Assembly (NCBI GenBank): GCA_902462475.1
Contig: CABQCB010000006.1
Coordinates: 1 to 19,514 of the forward strand
Direction: 5' to 3'
Length of the DNA: 19,514 nt
From: an uncultured Oscillibacter sp.
GTDB taxonomy: Bacteria > Bacillota_A > Clostridia > Oscillospirales > Oscillospiraceae
A model generated the notes under the pieces. It was not told the origin of the DNA, made no database searches, and saw nothing but the letters and a program-made list of their open reading frames with translations. Positions 1 to 7,458 of this stretch are shown here, in pieces. The translations under genes were made by a program, and so were the position numbers. How positions within the stretch are numbered: position 1 is the stretch's first letter; each line of letters opens with the position of its first letter.

Positions 1-1052
1 GATCGCGCCGTATTGAATACGCTCAGCCGGATCATATTTTTTTGCTTTTCCAGAGTAAGTTCGACCCGGCCGCCGGAGTCGGAATACTTGATGGCGTTGT
101 CCAGCAGGATGGACACCAATTGGCGGATGGCCTTTTCGTCTCCGACCATGGAGAGCATAGGCTGGATCTGGCAGGAGAGCTGTTTGCCCTGGGTCTTTGC
201 CAGCGCCTGAAACGCGGCCGCGGCTTCCTCCACCAGATCGGAAACGGGAAATTCGATCTGTTCTGTCTGGGGCTGTTCCTCCATCCTAGACAGCAGAATG
301 AGGTCGTTGGTCAACTGCGCCAGCCGCTTGGTCTGGTTCTGGATATCGTGCAGCCATTCGTTTTCTCCAATGTCCATGGCCAGGACCTCCGTGTCCGCGT
401 CGATGATGGTCAGCGGCGTCTTCAGCTCATGGCCTGCATCGGTGATAAACTGCTTTTGCTTTTCATAGCTCTGGGAGAAGGGCTTGACGATCCGGCCGGA
501 CAGGAAAATCAGCAAAAGCAGGACCGCCAGCAATCCGCCGGTGGAAACGCACACGCTGGTGAACAGAAAGGTCCGGAACGAGCTCATCTCACGGCCGTAG
601 TCCAGGAAGATCATGTGGGTCTCTGTTCCCACCGTGTAGGAGATGAACCGGTAGTCGTCCGAAAAGCCGCGGGAGAGCCCGGCGCGAAAGACCGTCTGGG
701 CATAGTCGATGGCTGTTGCGGTATCCACTGCGGCGATCTTTCCGGTGTTGACAGCGAGAACAGAGCCGTTTTCATCCAAAAATACGGAGAAGTACCGTGA
801 TTCATAGGGCAGTTCGGGGGAGAAGCGCCGGTCTTCTTTGGGGCGGGTGTCCGCGGAGACGGCAGTGCCTGCCGTGTGGGTCCACGACGGGAAGCTGCCG
901 TCGTTTTCCTGCAGGATCGCCAGGATGCTGTCCGCGTCAGAAATGATCTTTCTGTAATTCAGAACGCCCGCAATGCCCAGGATCACGGCCAGCACCAGCA
1001 GCAGCGACAGCATGGACGCCAGGATGAGCTTGATCCGAAGCTTCCGTATCAT
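1..1052 (-). CDS. Sensor histidine kinase, C-terminus cut by window edge
   Basis: This is a membrane histidine kinase that would phosphorylate the response regulator encoded just upstream. Translation from the ATG at 1052 gives 350 residues without a stop. There is an N-terminal membrane helix at about 8-31, an extracytoplasmic sensor of about 130 residues, a second helix at about 161-184, and then the H-box FITDAGHELKTPLT with the phospho-accepting His208. The dimerisation helices follow, and an N-box (LVSILLDNAIKYSD) marks the start of the ATPase domain. The G boxes lie outside the window. There is only a short stretch between helix 2 and the H-box, so a full HAMP domain is absent. The start codon overlaps the regulator stop as ATGA, so translation is coupled. 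The signal sensed cannot be deduced. Confidence 0.93.
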   Translation of the reverse strand, partial: MIRKLRIKLILASMLSLLLVLAVILGIAGVLNYRKIISDADSILAILQENDGSFPSWTHTAGTAVSADTRPKEDRRFSPELPYESRYFSVFLDENGSVLAVNTGKIAAVDTATAIDYAQTVFRAGLSRGFSDDYRFISYTVGTETHMIFLDYGREMSSFRTFLFTSVCVSTGGLLAVLLLLIFLSGRIVKPFSQSYEKQKQFITDAGHELKTPLTIIDADTEVLAMDIGENEWLHDIQNQTKRLAQLTNDLILLSRMEEQPQTEQIEFPVSDLVEEAAAAFQALAKTQGKQLSCQIQPMLSMVGDEKAIRQLVSILLDNAIKYSDSGGRVELTLEKQKNMIRLSVFNTAR

Positions 1053-1723
1053 ACGATCTCCTCCAGGGTGTATCCGGCGTTTCGCATGGCCTTGATCTGG
1101 ATCGTTGCGTGCAGGGCGGCCAGCTTTTTGCGCAGGTAGGAGATATAGACCCACACCACATTGATCTCCGCTTCGCTGTCATATCCCCAGATTTTCTCCA
1201 TAAACCGCTCGGAGGAGATCAGATTTTTGGGATTGCTCATCAAAAGCTCCATCATCTGAAATTCCTTGTTTGCCAGCCGGTAGGTCCCGGATGGGGTAGA
1301 GAGCTCATAGGTGGCCCGGTCCAGCGTGACATTTCCTATTTGCAGCTGCGAGTTTGCCTGGGCGATCTGTGTGCGGGTCATGGCCCGGATCCTGGCTAGC
1401 AGCTCCCGGGAATGAAAGGGCTTTGTCAAATAGTCGTTTGCGCCGGCGTCCAGCCCCAGCACCTTGTCATCGATCTCGGATTTTGCCGTCAGCAGCAGCA
1501 CGGGGATCAGGTTTCCTCTTTTCCGGATCTCTTTCAGCACGGTGATCCCGTCGGCTTTGGGCATCATCACGTCCAGGATGACACCGTCATAATTGTCCGC
1601 CTCCAGGTATTCCAGGGCCGCCTGCCCGTCATAGGCGGCGTCCACGGAATAGTTGTTCCGCTCCAGAATGGCCGTAAGCGCCTTGGAAAGCGCCAATTCA
1701 TCCTCAGCCAGTAAAAGTCGCAT
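1049..1723 (-). CDS. OmpR/PhoB-family response regulator
   Basis: A 224-residue response regulator that binds DNA when phosphorylated by the adjacent kinase. The receiver domain (about 1-115) has the acidic pair E7/D8, phospho-acceptor D51 in VILDVMMP, T79 and K101 (TKPF). A winged-helix output domain (about 125-224) follows with the usual recognition-helix region (INVVWVYISYLRKKL) and a C-terminal GYTL hairpin. I chose the ATG at 1723 because the protein then begins directly with MRLLLAEDE, as in the family, and has a GGAGA site upstream. The open frame extends 24 codons further but adds no conserved sequence. It is the first gene of a regulator-kinase pair. The target genes are unknown; autoregulation is common in this family. 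Confidence 0.95.
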   Translation of the reverse strand: MRLLLAEDELALSKALTAILERNNYSVDAAYDGQAALEYLEADNYDGVILDVMMPKADGITVLKEIRKRGNLIPVLLLTAKSEIDDKVLGLDAGANDYLTKPFHSRELLARIRAMTRTQIAQANSQLQIGNVTLDRATYELSTPSGTYRLANKEFQMMELLMSNPKNLISSERFMEKIWGYDSEAEINVVWVYISYLRKKLAALHATIQIKAMRNAGYTLEEIV

Positions 1724-1795
1724 GGTACATTCTCCTTCCATGTCCAAAATCAGTGAAAAGCGGTGGCTCCGCTTGCCCTTTTTCGATGGATACAT

Positions 1796-1815
1796 CTTAA
1801 AGGATTCACCTTAAA
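1796..1815 (-). promoter_or_regulatory. Direct repeat upstream of response regulator, possible binding site
   Basis: TTTAAG occurs twice on the minus strand (1815-1810 and 1801-1796), 14 bp apart, about 75 bp upstream of the response-regulator start. OmpR-type regulators usually bind direct repeats, but 14 bp is not their common 10-11 bp period. I see no convincing -35/-10 pair in the 156-base gap (1724-1879), which would fit an activator-dependent promoter. The gap also shows no clear terminator for the lysR gene upstream, so read-through is possible. Confidence 0.25.
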
Positions 1816-1879
1816 TGGAAATAAAAGACTGCAAATAAACGGAAAGCGGATTCAGACTGCGGGGCAGCGGGCTGATCGG

Positions 1880-2776
1880 TTATTCCACCTCTTTGTGCAG
1901 GGTGGTCAGGTTTTCCTGAAGCTGGTCCTGGAACAGCTCCATGGCCCTGGAGAAGGTCTGGGATTTTTTCCATACCAGATACATTCCCAGTTCCAGTCTG
2001 GGCTTCAGAGGCCGAAAGCACAGGCTGCTGCCGGTGGTGTTCACCAGCTTGTCCAGAGTGAATGCGTAGCCCATCCCCTCGTCCACCATCAGCGAGGCAT
2101 TGTAGATGAGATTGTAGGTGGCGACGGTATGAAGCTCTGACGGCTCTTTTTTCAGCCACCGGTAAAGGCCGCTCTTGTTGTCCACCTGCCGGGAGAGGAT
2201 CAGGGGCTTATCCCACAGATCCTGAGGGGAGACGGCGTCTTTTTCCGCCAGAGGGCTGCTGCGCTGCATCAAAACGCCCCAGGTGTCTTTCATGGGCAGC
2301 TCCATGTAATTGTATTTGACTTTATCGATGTCGCCCAGCAAAATGCCAAAATCCAGCAACCCCTTGTCCAGACGCTCGCATACGTCCACCGCATCGCCGC
2401 TGACGATGTGGAAGAGGATACCCGGATAGCTCTTTTGGAGCTGCCGGGCCGTTTTGACGATCTGCCGTATACCGTCGGTTTCTCCGGTGCCGATATAAAT
2501 GTCACCGCTGATGCTCTCATCAGACTGAGCGATCTCTTTTTCCGTCCGGCCCACCAGATCCAAAATCTCCTCCGCCCGCTTCCGCAGCAGCATGCCGTCC
2601 TCGGTCAGGGTGATCTTCCGGCTGCCCCGGATCATCAGCGGCTTGCCCAGCTCTTCCTCCAGATCCCGCAGCTGCCGGGAGAGGGTGGGCTGGGTCAGAT
2701 GCAGGGCCTGGGCCGCCGCAGAGATGTTCTGCTCTCTTGCCACTGCAAGGAAATATTGAAGGACCCGCAATTCCAT
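1880..2776 (-). CDS. LysR-family transcriptional regulator
   Basis: A 298-residue LysR regulator of normal family length. Residues 1-60 form the winged HTH (MELRVLQYFLAVAREQN, then LTQPTLSRQLRDLEEELG), followed by a linker helix and a two-lobed effector domain from about residue 90 (GDIYIGTGE...). The ATG at 2776 has a GGAGGT site upstream. It starts 20 nt after the stop of the XRE-SdpI-like gene and is probably cotranscribed with it from the promoter near 3856. Together these genes stand divergent to the operon at 3951-7368, the standard position for a LysR regulator and its targets. By family habit it would bind the T-N11-A site at 3852-3864 and respond to a small molecule related to that operon. 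The effector is unknown. Confidence 0.95.
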   Translation of the reverse strand: MELRVLQYFLAVAREQNISAAAQALHLTQPTLSRQLRDLEEELGKPLMIRGSRKITLTEDGMLLRKRAEEILDLVGRTEKEIAQSDESISGDIYIGTGETDGIRQIVKTARQLQKSYPGILFHIVSGDAVDVCERLDKGLLDFGILLGDIDKVKYNYMELPMKDTWGVLMQRSSPLAEKDAVSPQDLWDKPLILSRQVDNKSGLYRWLKKEPSELHTVATYNLIYNASLMVDEGMGYAFTLDKLVNTTGSSLCFRPLKPRLELGMYLVWKKSQTFSRAMELFQDQLQENLTTLHKEVE

Positions 2777-2796
2777 AGGAAGAACCTCCGAAAATA

Positions 2797-3675
2797 TTAT
2801 TTGCCGCGCAGCTTCTTCTGAAAGAAAAGAAGGGAAATCAGGCTGGGTACCCCGATCCAGACTGCCATGGCGCAGAGGGTCACCGCCTCAAAATCAGAGA
2901 TCGTCAGCGCGCAGGCCACATAGAGCAAAACCGTGGGAAAAGAAAGGATCCCCAAAACCCGGTGGGCCAGATTCCAGGTGTCCTTGTCCTGCACTGTCCA
3001 TGGAAGGCGGAGGCCTGTGTGCCGGTTATAGGGCAGCTTTGGTGCGATGATCCCGGTAAAGAGCATAACACAGGATACCAGTGCCAGGGCCAGCAGTTTT
3101 TCACCCTCCTCTGAGAACGTAATCTTTCGGGCGGCTTCCAGTCCGGAGACAGCCATTGCCAAGACGAAAATGCCCAAATTGAACCAGGTGGCGGCGCGAA
3201 GGACATCGAGCCTCAGATCGTCTGTGGTCACGCTGGTCAACAGCGCCAGATTCCGCAGCAGCACCACAACTGCGGCCAGTGTGCAGCTTCCTGCCAGCAG
3301 GATCGACACGACTTCGTCTTCCAGGCCCAGCGCCAGCAACATGGCCAAAAAGGAAAAAAGCAGAATCATTCCGAGCTTGCTGTTTGCCTGCCGCAGCAGG
3401 TTTTCCCGACGGGTTTTCTCTGCCAGCAGCGCGTTGGCTTTTTCCAGTTCTGCGGCCAGATCCGCATGGGCGGCAGCGTCCGGCTCCAGTTCCAGAAGCT
3501 GGCTGACCGACACGTTCAGCAGCTGTGCCATGCGGATGAGAATGTCCGCATCGGGAACGGACCGCCCGGTTTCCCACTTGGATACGGTCTGCCTGACTAC
3601 ATTCAATTTTACTGCCAGCTCTTCCTGGCTCATGCCTTTTGCCTTTCGGAACCGCTTGATGGTCTCACCAATCAT
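2797..3675 (-). CDS. XRE-type HTH protein fused to SdpI-like six-helix membrane domain
   Basis: This 292-residue protein joins a DNA-binding domain to a membrane domain. Residues 1-62 are a Cro/C1-type HTH (RFRKAKGMSQEELAVKLNVV, then RQTVSKWETG). A charged helical linker (65-98) follows, then about six membrane helices near 101-117, 121-141, 161-178, 192-212, 239-258 and 262-285. Between helices 4 and 5 lies KLPYNRHTGLRLPWTVQDKD followed by W234 and an HR pair, which matches the conserved loop of SdpI/YfhL immunity proteins (family knowledge, recalled). The ATG at 3675 has AAAGGAGT upstream; the open frame extends 62 codons further, but those residues look non-coding and have no ribosome site. 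It probably acts as a membrane-anchored regulator. The ligand is unknown. Confidence 0.88.
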   Translation of the reverse strand: MIGETIKRFRKAKGMSQEELAVKLNVVRQTVSKWETGRSVPDADILIRMAQLLNVSVSQLLELEPDAAAHADLAAELEKANALLAEKTRRENLLRQANSKLGMILLFSFLAMLLALGLEDEVVSILLAGSCTLAAVVVLLRNLALLTSVTTDDLRLDVLRAATWFNLGIFVLAMAVSGLEAARKITFSEEGEKLLALALVSCVMLFTGIIAPKLPYNRHTGLRLPWTVQDKDTWNLAHRVLGILSFPTVLLYVACALTISDFEAVTLCAMAVWIGVPSLISLLFFQKKLRGK

Positions 3676-3831
3676 GGCCTTGAGACTCCTTTCCGCCTTG
3701 TTCGGCAGGATCAGGATACGTACAGACCGCCCTGTATGCAAGCAACGAAAATTAACAAAGGCGCATACGGAGAAAAGACCCGTCTGACGGCGGGGCATAC
3801 TGTGGGCGGTTCTGCTCTGCGTATATCTACG

Positions 3832-3861
3832 ATTATACCGCAGTGAAAGTATAGCTTTCAA
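3832..3861 (-). promoter_or_regulatory. Promoter of the XRE-SdpI-like/lysR transcript
   Basis: On the minus strand there is a -35 TTGAAA (3861-3856), an 18-bp spacer and a perfect -10 TATAAT (3837-3832). The predicted start near 3825 would give a leader of about 150 nt before the ATG at 3675. The -35 lies inside the proposed LysR box. Confidence 0.75.
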
Positions 3862-3864
3862 GCA
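3852..3864. promoter_or_regulatory. Candidate LysR binding box (T-N11-A)
   Basis: T3852 and A3864 enclose an 11-base core with the inverted repeat GCTT-TC-AAGC (3854-3863), the form LysR proteins prefer. The centre is about 66 bp upstream of the predicted plus-strand start and covers the -35 of the divergent promoter. This fits operon activation plus repression of the regulator genes. The site is inferred from pattern and position only. Confidence 0.55.
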
Positions 3865-3888
3865 TAATGAAACATTCTTTATAGGTAT

Positions 3889-3917
3889 TTGTTATTATAT
3901 TTTGCGGGTGCTAAAAT
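3889..3917 (+). promoter_or_regulatory. Promoter of the acetyltransferase-to-cupin operon
   Basis: A -35 TTGTTA (3889-3894), a 17-bp spacer and a -10 TAAAAT (3912-3917) precede a predicted start near 3924. The leader is about 27 nt with AGGAG (3940-3944) six bases before the ATG at 3951. The weak -35 fits dependence on a LysR activator. Confidence 0.7.
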
Positions 3918-3950
3918 AAATCCGTCAAAATCAATCATCAGGAGTACAAG

Positions 3951-4532
3951 ATGGATTTACAAGCATTTTTGGAGCATCTGGACAGCGGCAGGCCGGTCCC
4001 GGGCGGCAGTGAAGCCCACCTTTGCATGCACAGCGTCAGCCAGGAGGCACTGCGGATCACAGCGCAGATCAACGGCAGCTACCATGAGCCGGAGCAGCTG
4101 CGCGCACTCTTTTCAGAGCTGATCGGCAGGCCGGTGGATGAGAGCTTTGCCCTGTTTCCGCCCTTCCACACGGACTGCGGAAAGAACATCCACGTGGGCA
4201 AGCACGTATTCATCAATATGGGCTGCAAATTCCAGGACCAGGGCGGCATCTACATCGGGGACGGCACCCTGATCGGCCATAATGTGGTGCTGGCCACGCT
4301 CAACCACGCCAAGTCGCCCAACGACCGGGGCACCATGATCCCCGCGCCTATTCATATCGGGAAAAATGTCTGGATCGGGGCCAACGCTACCATCTTGCCC
4401 GGCGTGACCATCGGGGACGGCGCCATTGTGGCGGCCGGTGCCGTGGTGACCCGGGATGTGCCGGAAAACACCATTGTGGGCGGTGTGCCCGCCAGCGTCA
4501 TGCGAAAGCTCAGTGAGGAGGAACTGCAATGA
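3951..4532 (+). CDS. Hexapeptide-repeat O-acetyltransferase (maltose/galactoside acetyltransferase-like)
   Basis: A 193-residue left-handed beta-helix acetyltransferase, expected to move acetyl from acetyl-CoA to a hydroxyl of a sugar-like acceptor in the cytoplasm. Residues 1-60 form the helical N-terminal cap and 75-185 carry the hexapeptide repeats ([33 protein letters not shown]). H119 in TLNHAK is the expected catalytic base, and the end [16 protein letters not shown] is typical of the family. It is the first gene of the operon, behind a good promoter and AGGAG. Its stop overlaps the start of the flavodoxin-like gene (ATGA). The acceptor is unknown; in this redox setting it need not be a sugar. 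Confidence 0.92.
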   Translation: MDLQAFLEHLDSGRPVPGGSEAHLCMHSVSQEALRITAQINGSYHEPEQLRALFSELIGRPVDESFALFPPFHTDCGKNIHVGKHVFINMGCKFQDQGGIYIGDGTLIGHNVVLATLNHAKSPNDRGTMIPAPIHIGKNVWIGANATILPGVTIGDGAIVAAGAVVTRDVPENTIVGGVPASVMRKLSEEELQ

Positions 4533-5068
4533 GCAAAAAGATTTTAGTCATCTCCACCAGCCCCCGGAAAGGGGGAAACTCCGATGCTCTGGCGGATGAA
4601 TTTATCCGCGGCGCCCAGGAGACCGGCAACCAGGTAGAGAAGGTCACCCTGTACGATAAAAACATCGGCTTTTGCAGGGGGTGCCTCACCTGCCAGAGCA
4701 CCGGGCGCTGTGTCATCCGGGACGATGCGGCCACCATCGCCCAAAAGATGGGGCAGGCCGATGTGATCGTATTTGCCACGCCTATTTACTACTACGGCAT
4801 GTGCGGACAGATGAAGACCATGCTGGACCGGGGCAATCCCCTGTTTTCCGCCGACTATCGGTTCCGGGACATCTATCTGCTCTCCGCGGCGGCGGAAGAA
4901 GATGAGCACACGGCGGATGGAGCCGTCACGGGCCTGATGGGGTGGATCGACTGCTTTGAAAAGGCCCGCCTGGCCGGAACGGTCTTTGCCGGCGGCGTGA
5001 CGGCCGTGGGAGAGATCCAGGGCCACCCTGCACTGAAAAATGCCTATGAAATGGGCAAGCGTGTTTGA
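4529..5068 (+). CDS. Flavodoxin-family NAD(P)H reductase with Isf-type cysteine motif
   Basis: A 179-residue FMN-binding flavodoxin-fold protein of the NADPH-dependent FMN reductase/iron-sulfur flavoprotein group. The phosphate loop is [10 protein letters not shown] (9-18). Cysteines at 49, 52, 55 and 61 form CX2CX2CX5C, which agrees with the compact 4Fe-4S motif of Isf proteins (CX2CX2CX4-7C). [18 protein letters not shown] lies at the flavin and dimer interface. The protein is likely a cytoplasmic two-electron reductase; whether it holds a cluster is inferred from the cysteine spacing. Translation is coupled to the acetyltransferase by a 4-base overlap, and the next gene begins 21 nt downstream. 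The substrate is unknown. Confidence 0.92.
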   Translation: MSKKILVISTSPRKGGNSDALADEFIRGAQETGNQVEKVTLYDKNIGFCRGCLTCQSTGRCVIRDDAATIAQKMGQADVIVFATPIYYYGMCGQMKTMLDRGNPLFSADYRFRDIYLLSAAAEEDEHTADGAVTGLMGWIDCFEKARLAGTVFAGGVTAVGEIQGHPALKNAYEMGKRV

Positions 5069-5089
5069 TCATTCAGGAGGATAAAGCCT

Positions 5090-6064
5090 ATGAATTCCAA
5101 ATATCACGGATATTCCTTCCCGCTGCGGGACACGGTCACCCGGGAGAAGGTATACTTTCATAACCGCTACGGGATCGAGCTTTGCGGGGATCTGTACCTG
5201 CCCAAGGGCGCTGCCGGAAAGCTGGCTGCCGTGGCGGTGTCCGGCCCCTTCGGCGCTGTGAAGGAGCAGTGCTCCGGACTGTATGCCGAGGAGCTGGCCT
5301 CCCGTGGCTTTGCCGCCCTGGCGTTTGATCCCTCGTTCACCGGAGAGAGCGGCGGCGCGGTACGGAACGTGGCCTCGCCTGACATCAATACGGAGGACTT
5401 CTCCGCTGCGGTGGATTTTCTCTCCACCCGGGACTTTGTGGACATGGAGAAGGTGGGGATCCTCGGCATCTGCGGCTGGGGCGGCATGGCCCTGAATGCC
5501 GCCGCCATGGACACCCGCATCAAGGCTACCGTCACAGCGACCATGTACGACATGACCCGGGTGAACGCCAAGGGCTACTTTGACGCTGCCGACAGCGCCG
5601 ATGCCCGGTATGAGACGAAAAAAGCCCTCAATGCCCAGCGGACGGAGGACTACAAAAACGGGACCTATGCCCGGGCGGGCGGCGTGGTGGACCCCTTGCC
5701 GGAGGACGCGCCGTTCTTTGTGAAGGATTATTACGACTACTACAAGACGGAGCGGGGCTATACGGAGCGGTCTTTGAACTCCAATGACGGCTGGAACGTG
5801 ACGTCGTCGCTGTCCTTCCTCAATATGCCCATCCTGCATTACAGCAGCGAGATCCGCAGCGCCGTGCTGATGATCCACGGGGACAAGGCCCACTCCTGTT
5901 ACTTCAGCCGGGACGCCTTCGCCGACATGGTGAAGGACAGCCCCTATGCCGCCAACAAGGAGCTGGTCATCATCCCCGGTGCGGTCCACACCGATCTCTA
6001 CGATCAAAAGGACATCATCCCCTTTGACAAGATCCAGCAGTTCTTCCTGGAACATTTGAAGTAA
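5090..6064 (+). CDS. Alpha/beta hydrolase with probable cysteine nucleophile
   Basis: A 324-residue alpha/beta hydrolase of the COG1073/dienelactone-hydrolase-like type. The core starts near residue 20, with SGPFG (51-55) as the likely oxyanion region, and the nucleophile elbow is GILGICGWGGMAL (123-135). The usual serine is replaced by C128. D265 (MIHGDKAH) and H300 (PGAVHTD) complete a plausible Cys-Asp-His triad. No signal peptide is seen, so it is cytoplasmic. The ATG at 5090 has AGGAGG upstream, 21 nt after the previous stop. Known cysteine enzymes of this fold open lactones or cleave activated esters, which would suit a pathway with a carboxymuconolactone decarboxylase-like protein, but the real substrate is unknown. 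Confidence 0.9.
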   Translation: MNSKYHGYSFPLRDTVTREKVYFHNRYGIELCGDLYLPKGAAGKLAAVAVSGPFGAVKEQCSGLYAEELASRGFAALAFDPSFTGESGGAVRNVASPDINTEDFSAAVDFLSTRDFVDMEKVGILGICGWGGMALNAAAMDTRIKATVTATMYDMTRVNAKGYFDAADSADARYETKKALNAQRTEDYKNGTYARAGGVVDPLPEDAPFFVKDYYDYYKTERGYTERSLNSNDGWNVTSSLSFLNMPILHYSSEIRSAVLMIHGDKAHSCYFSRDAFADMVKDSPYAANKELVIIPGAVHTDLYDQKDIIPFDKIQQFFLEHLK

Positions 6065-6091
6065 ATGCCGCGGCAGCAAAGGAGGGCGCCC

Positions 6092-6598
6092 ATGGTGAAA
6101 TTATTCTGCATGCTCCTTGCAGCGTTCAGCCTCTCGGCCTGCGTGCCGGGAGAGACGGCCGTCTCGTCCGACGGGGCCCAGACCGCAGAGCCTTCGGAGG
6201 AGACTGCCGGAGTCCAGCAGTCCCAGGAAGTGCCGGCCGAACAGGAGGGAACCGCGTTGAAGATCACCGTTGGAGACTGCGAGCTGCTGGCTACTTTTGA
6301 GGACAACAGCTCCGCCGAGGAATTCCGGGAGCTGCTTGAAGAAGGTCCGATCACAATCGAGATGGAGGACTACGGCGGCTTTGAGAAGATGGGCCCCCTG
6401 GGTACGTCGCTGAGTCGGAATGATGCCCAGATCACCACGCAGCCCGGAGATGTGATCCTCTATCAGGGCAATCAGATCACCATTTATTACGGGACCAATT
6501 CCTGGAGCTTTACCAGGCTTGCCAGGATCGATGACCCCACCGGCTTGCAGGAAAAGCTGGGAGAGGGGACCGTTTCCGTTACGTTTTCTCTAGCATAG
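6092..6598 (+). CDS. Cyclophilin-like domain lipoprotein
   Basis: A 168-residue secreted lipoprotein. The short signal peptide ends in the lipobox LSAC with C17 as the lipidated residue, followed by an acidic Ser/Thr/Glu-rich linker (18-54). Residues 56-167 form a beta-rich domain (LKITVGDCELLATFEDNSSA, then YGGFEKMGPLGTSLSRND, PGDVILYQGNQITIYYG) that matches the bacterial cyclophilin-like family, as far as I recall it. Such proteins lack clear peptidyl-prolyl isomerase residues and have no firm function. I chose the ATG at 6092 for its GGAGGG site five bases upstream; the open frame starts nine codons earlier inside that leader. It is the only exported product of the operon, probably on the outer face of the membrane. 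Confidence 0.85.
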   Translation: MVKLFCMLLAAFSLSACVPGETAVSSDGAQTAEPSEETAGVQQSQEVPAEQEGTALKITVGDCELLATFEDNSSAEEFRELLEEGPITIEMEDYGGFEKMGPLGTSLSRNDAQITTQPGDVILYQGNQITIYYGTNSWSFTRLARIDDPTGLQEKLGEGTVSVTFSLA

Positions 6599-6612
6599 GA
6601 GGTAGATACAAC

Positions 6613-7368
6613 ATGGCAGTAAAGCAGACGGCGGGCCGGGAGGCCCTGGGGGAGTTCGCGCCCAAGTTCGCGGAATTGAATGACGATGTGCTCTTTGGGC
6701 AGGTCTGGAGCCGGGAGGATAAGCTCTCCCTGCGGGACCGCTCCCTGGTCACGGTAGTGGCCCTGATGTCTCAGGGACTGGTGGACAGCTCTTTCCAGTA
6801 CCATCTGGCGACTGCCCGGCAGAACGGCATCACCCGGCAGGAGATGGCGGAGATCCTGACCCACGCGGCCTTTTATGCCGGCTGGCCCAAGGCCTGGGCG
6901 GCGTTCCGCATGGCCAAGGAGGTCTGGGCCGATGAGGCTGCCGCCGAGGACGGCAAAGAGCAGCACCAGGCGGAGATGGTGTTCCCTATCGGGGCACCCA
7001 ATGACGGCTTTGCGCAGTATTTCACGGGCCGGAGCTATCTGCAGCCCCTTTCCACCAGTCAGGTGGGCACCTACAATGTGACCTTTGAACCTGGCTGCCG
7101 GAACAACTGGCACATCCACCACGCCTCCAAGGGCGGCGGGCAGATCCTCCTCTGCGTGGCCGGCCGCGGCTGGTATCAGGAGTGGGGTCAGGAGGCCCGG
7201 GAGCTGCATCCTGGGGATGTGGTCAATATCCCGCCGGAGGTGAAGCACTGGCACGGCGCCGCAGCGGACAGCTGGTTTTCCCATCTGGCGCTGGAGGTAC
7301 CCGGAGAGGACTGCGCCAACGAGTGGCTGGAGCCGGTCTCCGACGCGGAGTATAGCAAGCTGGACTGA
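6613..7368 (+). CDS. Carboxymuconolactone decarboxylase-cupin fusion protein
   Basis: A 251-residue two-domain protein. Residues about 15-108 are an AhpD/CMD-like helical domain (LSLRDRSLVTVVALMSQG, then FQYHLATARQNGITRQEMAE). No CxxC is present, so this is the decarboxylase-like and not the peroxidase type. Residues about 120-240 are a cupin barrel with likely metal ligands H167, H169 (NNWHIHH), Q177 and H212 or H214 (KHWHG), and a PGDVVNIPP turn. The AGGAGGT site overlaps the stop of the lipoprotein gene, so translation is probably coupled. It is the last gene before a strong terminator. CMD-cupin fusions are common in gut bacteria but their substrate is unsettled. An isomerase, decarboxylase or quinone-type redox role is possible. 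Confidence 0.92.
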   Translation: MAVKQTAGREALGEFAPKFAELNDDVLFGQVWSREDKLSLRDRSLVTVVALMSQGLVDSSFQYHLATARQNGITRQEMAEILTHAAFYAGWPKAWAAFRMAKEVWADEAAAEDGKEQHQAEMVFPIGAPNDGFAQYFTGRSYLQPLSTSQVGTYNVTFEPGCRNNWHIHHASKGGGQILLCVAGRGWYQEWGQEARELHPGDVVNIPPEVKHWHGAAADSWFSHLALEVPGEDCANEWLEPVSDAEYSKLD

Positions 7369-7385
7369 AGCCCGTTACTGCACAG

Positions 7386-7420
7386 ACCGCCCCTGTCGAT
7401 CAATCGACAGAGGCGGTTTT
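7386..7420 (+). terminator. Intrinsic terminator of the acetyltransferase-to-cupin operon
   Basis: A 15-bp stem (7386-7400 with 7403-7417) with one mismatch and a two-base CA turn, followed by TTTT. It lies 17 nt after the cupin stop and separates the operon from the flavin-reductase gene. Confidence 0.85.
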
Positions 7421-7458
7421 AGGGTCGGAAAGAAGATACGAACAGAGAAAGCTGCCGC

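Noticed and set aside
42..800. A 252-codon open frame on the plus strand
   Set aside because: Antisense to the histidine kinase, whose H-box and N-box are clear on the minus strand.
5069..6079. A 336-codon open frame on the minus strand
   Set aside because: Antisense to the alpha/beta hydrolase, which has a ribosome site and catalytic motifs.
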